Source of the DNA: Endotrypanum monterogeii
Lineage: Eukaryota; Euglenozoa; Kinetoplastea; Trypanosomatida; Trypanosomatidae
NCBI GenBank assembly: GCA_000333855.2
Contig: CM007315.1
Coordinates: forward strand, 1 to 64,000
Direction of reading: 5' to 3'
Length of the DNA: 64,000 bases
This document shows, in pieces, positions 59,841 to 64,000 of the stretch (the stretch's first letter is position 1; the number at the start of each line of letters is the position of its first letter). Position numbers and translations under genes: made by a program. The notes below the pieces were generated by a model. That model searched no databases. It was not told the DNA's origin and saw nothing but the letters and a program-made list of their open reading frames with translations.

Positions 59841-59896
<56 letters not shown>
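59841..59896. repeat. AC28 microsatellite
   Basis: Fifty-six bases of perfect AC repeat, the longest simple repeat in the window apart from the telomere. It lies in the predicted 3' UTR of the JmjC oxygenase gene. Confidence 0.97.
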
Positions 59897-59898
<2 letters not shown>

Positions 59899-60088
59899 CT
59901 ACGTCTCACAGTTTGCCCCTGAGTGGTGCTCCCACGCCTTTTTTTCCCGCTTCGCCGCACAGCTTCACGTTTCGTTAAACTTTCTGCCGCCCAGAAAGGG
60001 GACCAGATGACACAGGGAGACGAGTGCCGGTGTATGCCAGTTGAGGGTGGTAGAACTTTCCTGCCCTCAAAATATAAACAAAAAAAAA

Positions 60089-61618
60089 CTAGGCCGATGC
60101 ATGACCGTTAGCAGGGGACTCGATACGAAGAACCCCGGCATCCCGCAACGTCTCGACTAAAATCAACTGGTTCTCAGCAACATCCTCGGGATCGTCGAAG
60201 CCTGGGAAGGGGAGAGCCTTGACTGTCACCATCTTGGGATAGATGGAGAGCAGCGTCGCGATTGCCGGGGCAAAGTCCGCCTCGAAGCGCAGCTCGCCCA
60301 ACGACCCGGCGAGGCAGACAGTTGAGTTATTCCCAATGTGGTAGACCCGCGCTTCACCGGGCACGTTCAGTAACAGTCGGATGCAGTTGCGAGAAACGAG
60401 ACGCACTCGGGATGTGTGACTGAGGTCGGTCGATGGCGCTGCAGCACCACTGTACAGCTTCGACGGCGGCTGCAGTTTCTGGACTGTATCCTTGCCATAA
60501 ACATCTGTGCATGTGTCTATATTCTCCTCATTGGTGAGCAGCACCATCAGCTCCGCAGCGAACTCGCGCACCTTGGCCTGGAAAGATAAGCGGTGCTCCC
60601 TTTGTTTCACACTCAGCGCTGCGAGGTGATTTTCCCTTCGAAATTCTGGGTGATGGATCCCACCCATTACCTGCAGCACTTCGCCTGGCAAAGCGCGACG
60701 CCACTCGAGTTTATTGGCTGCGAGTGTCTCCACAGTGTACTGCGCAGCGCGGCTCATGAAGTCTGCCCATGAGTTCATCTGATTCGCTGAGAAAGTAACG
60801 TGCAACGAGTGTGTCTCGGAATTGGTCGTCCCCTGGTGCACTACACCGCGCGGCATGTAGAGTACATCACCGGCCCTCAAAGTGATGGTGTGTTTTGGCC
60901 TGGGGAACTGCTCGGGCGCGTAGTCCTCGCTTGAGTGACGCGTGAGCACACCCACCTCCTCTGGTGGGTCATAGAGCTTCCAAAGCTTCTCCCCCTCCAG
61001 CTGCAGAAGAAACACGTCGACGTCGTCGTAGTGCGGCGCAAAGCCTTGGCTGTCGGCTGGTGTCCAGTAGCTGTTTGAGCCACAGTAGCACTGAAGCTCG
61101 TTTTCCATACACGCGATGAACGCCGAGTTGCTCTCCGAGAATTCGTTGGGTCGCAGGAAGCGCACCGACCACCCGTCCCTCATGCACATCTCCAGCTCCT
61201 CTGCATCCACACGCCCTTCTGTCTTGTAGGAGACACGCTTTTGAATATTAGTATCAAATTTTACGACGTTAAGGTCAGTGCCGTAGTATGACGGGTGTGA
61301 TCTGACATGATTCAGCATTTGTTTTGTAGACCACTTCACCGGGGGAACTACTCCGGGAAGTCCACGTTTGAAATACGCACCGCTTCCGTGCGAAACCACG
61401 AGATGCCTCTTTTCGAAATAACTGCGGAAAAAATCGTCGCGTGAAACTTTGAAAAGCCACGAAAAAAAATTGAGCTTCACTTCGCTGTCATCGAAAGACG
61501 TTGCACCTGTGGTTGTCTCCTCTACTTTAGTCCTCTTCGTCATCCCTTCGTGCGAGAGTGCCTCTCTGGCATGCTTACGGGTGTTATCCTTCTTGGGAAA
61601 CAATTTTTTTTCGGACAT
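60089..61618 (-). CDS. JmjC ribosomal oxygenase, NO66/MINA53 family
   Basis: Fe(II) and 2-oxoglutarate dependent hydroxylase; in other eukaryotes this group hydroxylates histidines of ribosomal proteins (uL2, uL15) in the nucleolus. 509 residues. The N-terminus is Lys/Arg-rich with likely nuclear signals (MSEKKLFPKKDNTRKHAR). The double-stranded beta-helix carries the iron ligands His196 and Asp198 (APHYDDVDVFLLQLEGEKLW) and His261 (PRGVVHQG). SYWTPADSQGFAPHYDDVD is the family signature. The C-terminal part has the dimerisation and winged-helix region of the MINA/NO66 family. I cannot tell NO66 from MINA53. The start ATG at 61618 has an acceptor 44 nt upstream. Confidence 0.93.
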   Translation of the reverse strand: MSEKKLFPKKDNTRKHAREALSHEGMTKRTKVEETTTGATSFDDSEVKLNFFSWLFKVSRDDFFRSYFEKRHLVVSHGSGAYFKRGLPGVVPPVKWSTKQMLNHVRSHPSYYGTDLNVVKFDTNIQKRVSYKTEGRVDAEELEMCMRDGWSVRFLRPNEFSESNSAFIACMENELQCYCGSNSYWTPADSQGFAPHYDDVDVFLLQLEGEKLWKLYDPPEEVGVLTRHSSEDYAPEQFPRPKHTITLRAGDVLYMPRGVVHQGTTNSETHSLHVTFSANQMNSWADFMSRAAQYTVETLAANKLEWRRALPGEVLQVMGGIHHPEFRRENHLAALSVKQREHRLSFQAKVREFAAELMVLLTNEENIDTCTDVYGKDTVQKLQPPSKLYSGAAAPSTDLSHTSRVRLVSRNCIRLLLNVPGEARVYHIGNNSTVCLAGSLGELRFEADFAPAIATLLSIYPKMVTVKALPFPGFDDPEDVAENQLILVETLRDAGVLRIESPANGHASA

Positions 61619-62493
61619 TGCCTGGGTGAAATGGTGACTTTGGGTATGCTATGACCCCTCCTCTGAGAAGGTGCACAGCCGTGTACAGAAAAAAAAAAGC
61701 CGAAGGAGAAGCAGAAGCATACTGGAATGACTGTCATGTTGAGGGGGAGGGAGGACATCAAAATGCTTGGTTGTCACAATGTGATGATCAGTCCCCAGGC
61801 ACGTTTTGTTTCTCTACGCCCAAAGTATTTTGTGCTGCATGGGGGGAAACTTTATTCGGCCAAGACTAACAACAACATATTCTCCCATGTAACCTTGATG
61901 TAAATAAATATAAATATGTGCAGAGAGTTGACTCTTCTGAGACAGAAATCGCAATATGACCATTTTCCATGGGGTCGAGCACCGAGAACAACAACAACAA
62001 GAAAAATACGCTCGGAATGGGTATGTGGTAACAAACCTGCCTAATAACCCCCATCACCACCACCCTTCTCACTGAGTCACAATCTCTTTTTTCGATCCCT
62101 TCGCATGGATAAAAAAAGATGAGAAAAGGGGAGTTCGGTGAGAGGAGGAGGTGGAGGGACCACACCCCTTTATTACCCTACTTCTGCCCCCCTCACCTCC
62201 CTCTGTTGCTTTGAATGACGCCTACCCCTTGTCTCTCGTGGGGACTTCTCTCTACGTGAAGACGCGCATCGACCAAGAACAATTCCACACCCAACAACAA
62301 ATAAATAAATATAAATATATATAAATATAAATAAATATATATATATATATATATATACCAAACGAAAACAGAACAGAGAGACATACACACAACACACACA
62401 CACGCACACGCACACGCACACACATCATCATCATAATCATCACCGTCAGAGACTGCACTTACAGAAGCACAGACATGAGCACAGATCCACCTG
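61619..62493. other. Intergenic with AT and CA microsatellites
   Basis: Holds the JmjC acceptor, AT-rich DNA with AAATA and AT runs (about 62300-62357) and a CA-rich run (about 62389-62423). The right part should be the 3' UTR of the DEAH helicase gene. No gene seen. Confidence 0.6.
61663..61664 (-). promoter_or_regulatory. Predicted trans-splice acceptor for the JmjC gene
   Basis: Minus-strand pyrimidine-rich tract (about 61718-61688, including T10) with first AG at 61664-61663. The 5' UTR is about 44 nt. Confidence 0.5.
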
Positions 62494-64000
62494 TCACACC
62501 GAGAGTGTGGGAAGCGAGAAAGAAAGCAGCGAAACTGCATCCAAGTCGTCCTCGTCGTGTTCTACCTCGTCAGCCGTCATGTCCTCCAAGTTGTTGAAGA
62601 TCGAGACGAGAGCTGTGATCACCTCGCGTTGTAGATCCTGGAGCGGCTGAAGCGAGTAGCGGCTGAGAAGAGTATTGAGGTCATTCTCAAACAGCAGTCT
62701 GTTCGCGTGAGTCAGGCGTAGCACCCCACAGATGGCCGACAGCTTGCGGCGGAATTCGAGCACAACGTAACCGGCAATCTCGTCCACCTCAACGTAACGT
62801 TCTTTCCCGCCGTAGGATAGTGCAAAGACGTGAAAGGTGCCTTCGTCGTCACTGAATGTGGCGTATTGTATTCGATGCGAAAAGAGAAGAAGAGAGATCC
62901 AAAACTGCTTCGGCGAGGCGATGGCAGTCGAGAAGCTGGCGAGTAGCTTATCGAAAATGAGGTTCAGCTGCACTGGGATGATAATGTCACCCTCCTGCCA
63001 GCGCAGGCAGCTAGGTGAATGGATATCGGGTACCGCGGTGAGGTCACTAAAGAGTCCAAGGGCCATTTCTTTCGAGTTAGTGTAGGCGTTGCCCTCACTC
63101 GTGACCTCCAGCGACTGAGCGACGAAGGCGACATTTGTCATGACAGCGACCATGGAGGCAAGCTTGTCCAACTGCTCCAAGAGCTTTTCGGCCTCGACGA
63201 TGTTTCGGAATGGCATAAACTCTGCCAGCTCAAACTTGATGTGACTCTCCAGATCGACAATGGACATGAGTTTGTCATAGTTCAAGTGTTTTTGTATGCA
63301 CCACTGGCGGAGCGTCTGCAGATCATCGCTGTGCCGCTGTTGCTCAATGCGGAAGAGGAGTGTGGCTTTCATTACGGCCACGATGTCGCTACGTAGCCCA
63401 CAGCAGAAATCACGCATGATATTCTCCGTCTCCTCCATAGCACGCCCAACGTTGAAGTGAAGCTGACGACCCTCGTTTGTGTTCATACTAAACGGCGAGA
63501 GGCTGCTCGTAACAGCGGCCGCAAGGATCATGAGGGACTCAAGCCCTGTGAGGAAGCCGAAAAAGACGAGCATTCCGGGCTGAGGAGAGACTGGGATGAG
63601 CTGAAGAATGCGTCCGATAAACGTATACTGGTACTCCGGAATATCTGTCATGGCCTCCGCTCGGGCGGCTTCCATGATCATGCGACTCCATGACTCGTTC
63701 TCAGGATTGTAGATCTCCTGCACCCGCTCACCAAGAGAGAGAGGATCCTTCGCGTCGAGAATGCAGCCGAGTTGCGTCAGCGTGTTCATGGATGACGCGA
63801 TCGCCTCCGCAAGCGGCTGGCCGTGGCAGAGGCTGAAAATAGCCACTGGGTTGTGCACCACCTGGAGGCAGTGCAGTGAAAGCTCATCGATGCGGGTATT
63901 TTCTATCGGCGGCTGTGAGTAGGCTGGCAGGTCGGCGATTTGTGCAGCAGGGAAAAGACAGAAGTAGAAACCCTGCTGCACACGACCGATGCGGCCACGG
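62494..64000 (-). CDS. DEAH-box RNA helicase, C-terminal part (cut by window end)
   Basis: Partial gene. The open frame runs off the right edge; its N-terminal portion with motifs I-V is outside the window. The first residues in the window are helicase motif VI, RGRIGRVQQGFYFCLF, the DEAH-family GRxGR box that contacts ATP. A long C-terminal region follows with the winged-helix and ratchet-like (HA2) part: PLAEAIASSMNTLTQLGCI is typical. Further downstream come helical OB/auxiliary segments and an acidic end (DEVEHDEDDLDAVS). DEAH helicases remodel RNA-protein complexes in splicing, ribosome biogenesis or translation; which one this is cannot be told from the C-terminus. Confidence 0.85.
   Translation of the reverse strand, partial: RGRIGRVQQGFYFCLFPAAQIADLPAYSQPPIENTRIDELSLHCLQVVHNPVAIFSLCHGQPLAEAIASSMNTLTQLGCILDAKDPLSLGERVQEIYNPENESWSRMIMEAARAEAMTDIPEYQYTFIGRILQLIPVSPQPGMLVFFGFLTGLESLMILAAAVTSSLSPFSMNTNEGRQLHFNVGRAMEETENIMRDFCCGLRSDIVAVMKATLLFRIEQQRHSDDLQTLRQWCIQKHLNYDKLMSIVDLESHIKFELAEFMPFRNIVEAEKLLEQLDKLASMVAVMTNVAFVAQSLEVTSEGNAYTNSKEMALGLFSDLTAVPDIHSPSCLRWQEGDIIIPVQLNLIFDKLLASFSTAIASPKQFWISLLLFSHRIQYATFSDDEGTFHVFALSYGGKERYVEVDEIAGYVVLEFRRKLSAICGVLRLTHANRLLFENDLNTLLSRYSLQPLQDLQREVITALVSIFNNLEDMTADEVEHDEDDLDAVSLLSFSLPTLSV

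Larger units (their letters stand above)
59072..60088. other. Intergenic with AC28 microsatellite
   Basis: Holds the CCDC39 acceptor and pyrimidine tract, the AC28 repeat (59841-59896), several C- or G-rich runs (for example 59206-59218 and 59351-59358) and the 3' UTR of the JmjC gene. No gene seen. Confidence 0.6.

Noticed and set aside
1..64000. CRISPR arrays, tRNA or rRNA genes, insertion sequences
   Set aside because: None seen. The regular repeats are telomere and microsatellites only, and no cloverleaf-like sequence was noticed by eye; a tRNAscan run would be decisive.

Overview
This window is the left end of a trypanosomatid chromosome, almost certainly from Leishmania or a close Leishmaniinae relative. 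It opens with about twenty copies of the CCCTAA telomere hexamer. Every credible gene (25 of them, one cut by the right edge) is intronless and lies on the minus strand, so one polycistronic unit is transcribed toward the left telomere. Coding DNA is GC-rich. The gaps are full of AT and CA/GT microsatellites, homopolymers and polypyrimidine tracts followed by AG, as expected for trans-splicing and coupled polyadenylation. Finding MetE and AQP1 as the two telomere-most genes, with RPB2 further in, matches what I remember of the left end of Leishmania chromosome 31. I cannot fix the species or subgenus from sequence alone.

Layout. 1-120 telomere; 121 to about 1000 telomere-associated sequence; to 3978 subtelomeric DNA and the MetE 3' region with no convincing gene. 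Then, left to right (the reverse of transcription): MetE methionine synthase, AQP1 aquaglyceroporin, a RING-CH (Doa10/MARCH6-like) membrane protein, a secretory-type cyclophilin, a small membrane protein, a large SF2 helicase with a GIY-YIG-like N-terminus and a C-terminal zinc finger, a CCCH/RGG protein, an unrecognised 512-residue protein, KAE1 (KEOPS), a basic 83-residue protein, a DEX1-like FG-GAP membrane protein, a probable mitochondrial membrane protein, a long coiled-coil protein, UBP6/USP14, an unrecognised 322-residue protein, RPB2, a seipin-like protein, a 158-residue protein, NOP2, YTM1/WDR12, a previously easy-to-miss 51-residue membrane microprotein, a 193-residue protein, CLP1, an acidic 197-residue protein, CCDC39, a NO66/MINA-type JmjC oxygenase, and the C-terminal part of a DEAH-box helicase.

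How they work together. There is no bacterial-style operon logic, since trypanosomatid gene clusters are mostly functionally mixed. Even so, the right half is rich in RNA and ribosome biogenesis functions (RPB2, NOP2, YTM1, CLP1, NO66-type oxygenase, DEAH helicase). The telomere-proximal genes are the medically notable ones: AQP1 is the antimonite entry route in Leishmania, and here it sits about 8 kb from the chromosome end. The most unusual protein is the 952-residue GIY-YIG-like/SF2 helicase/zinc-finger fusion. Start codons were placed at the ATG that fits family length and the predicted splice acceptor; several reading frames stay open upstream without an ATG and were trimmed.
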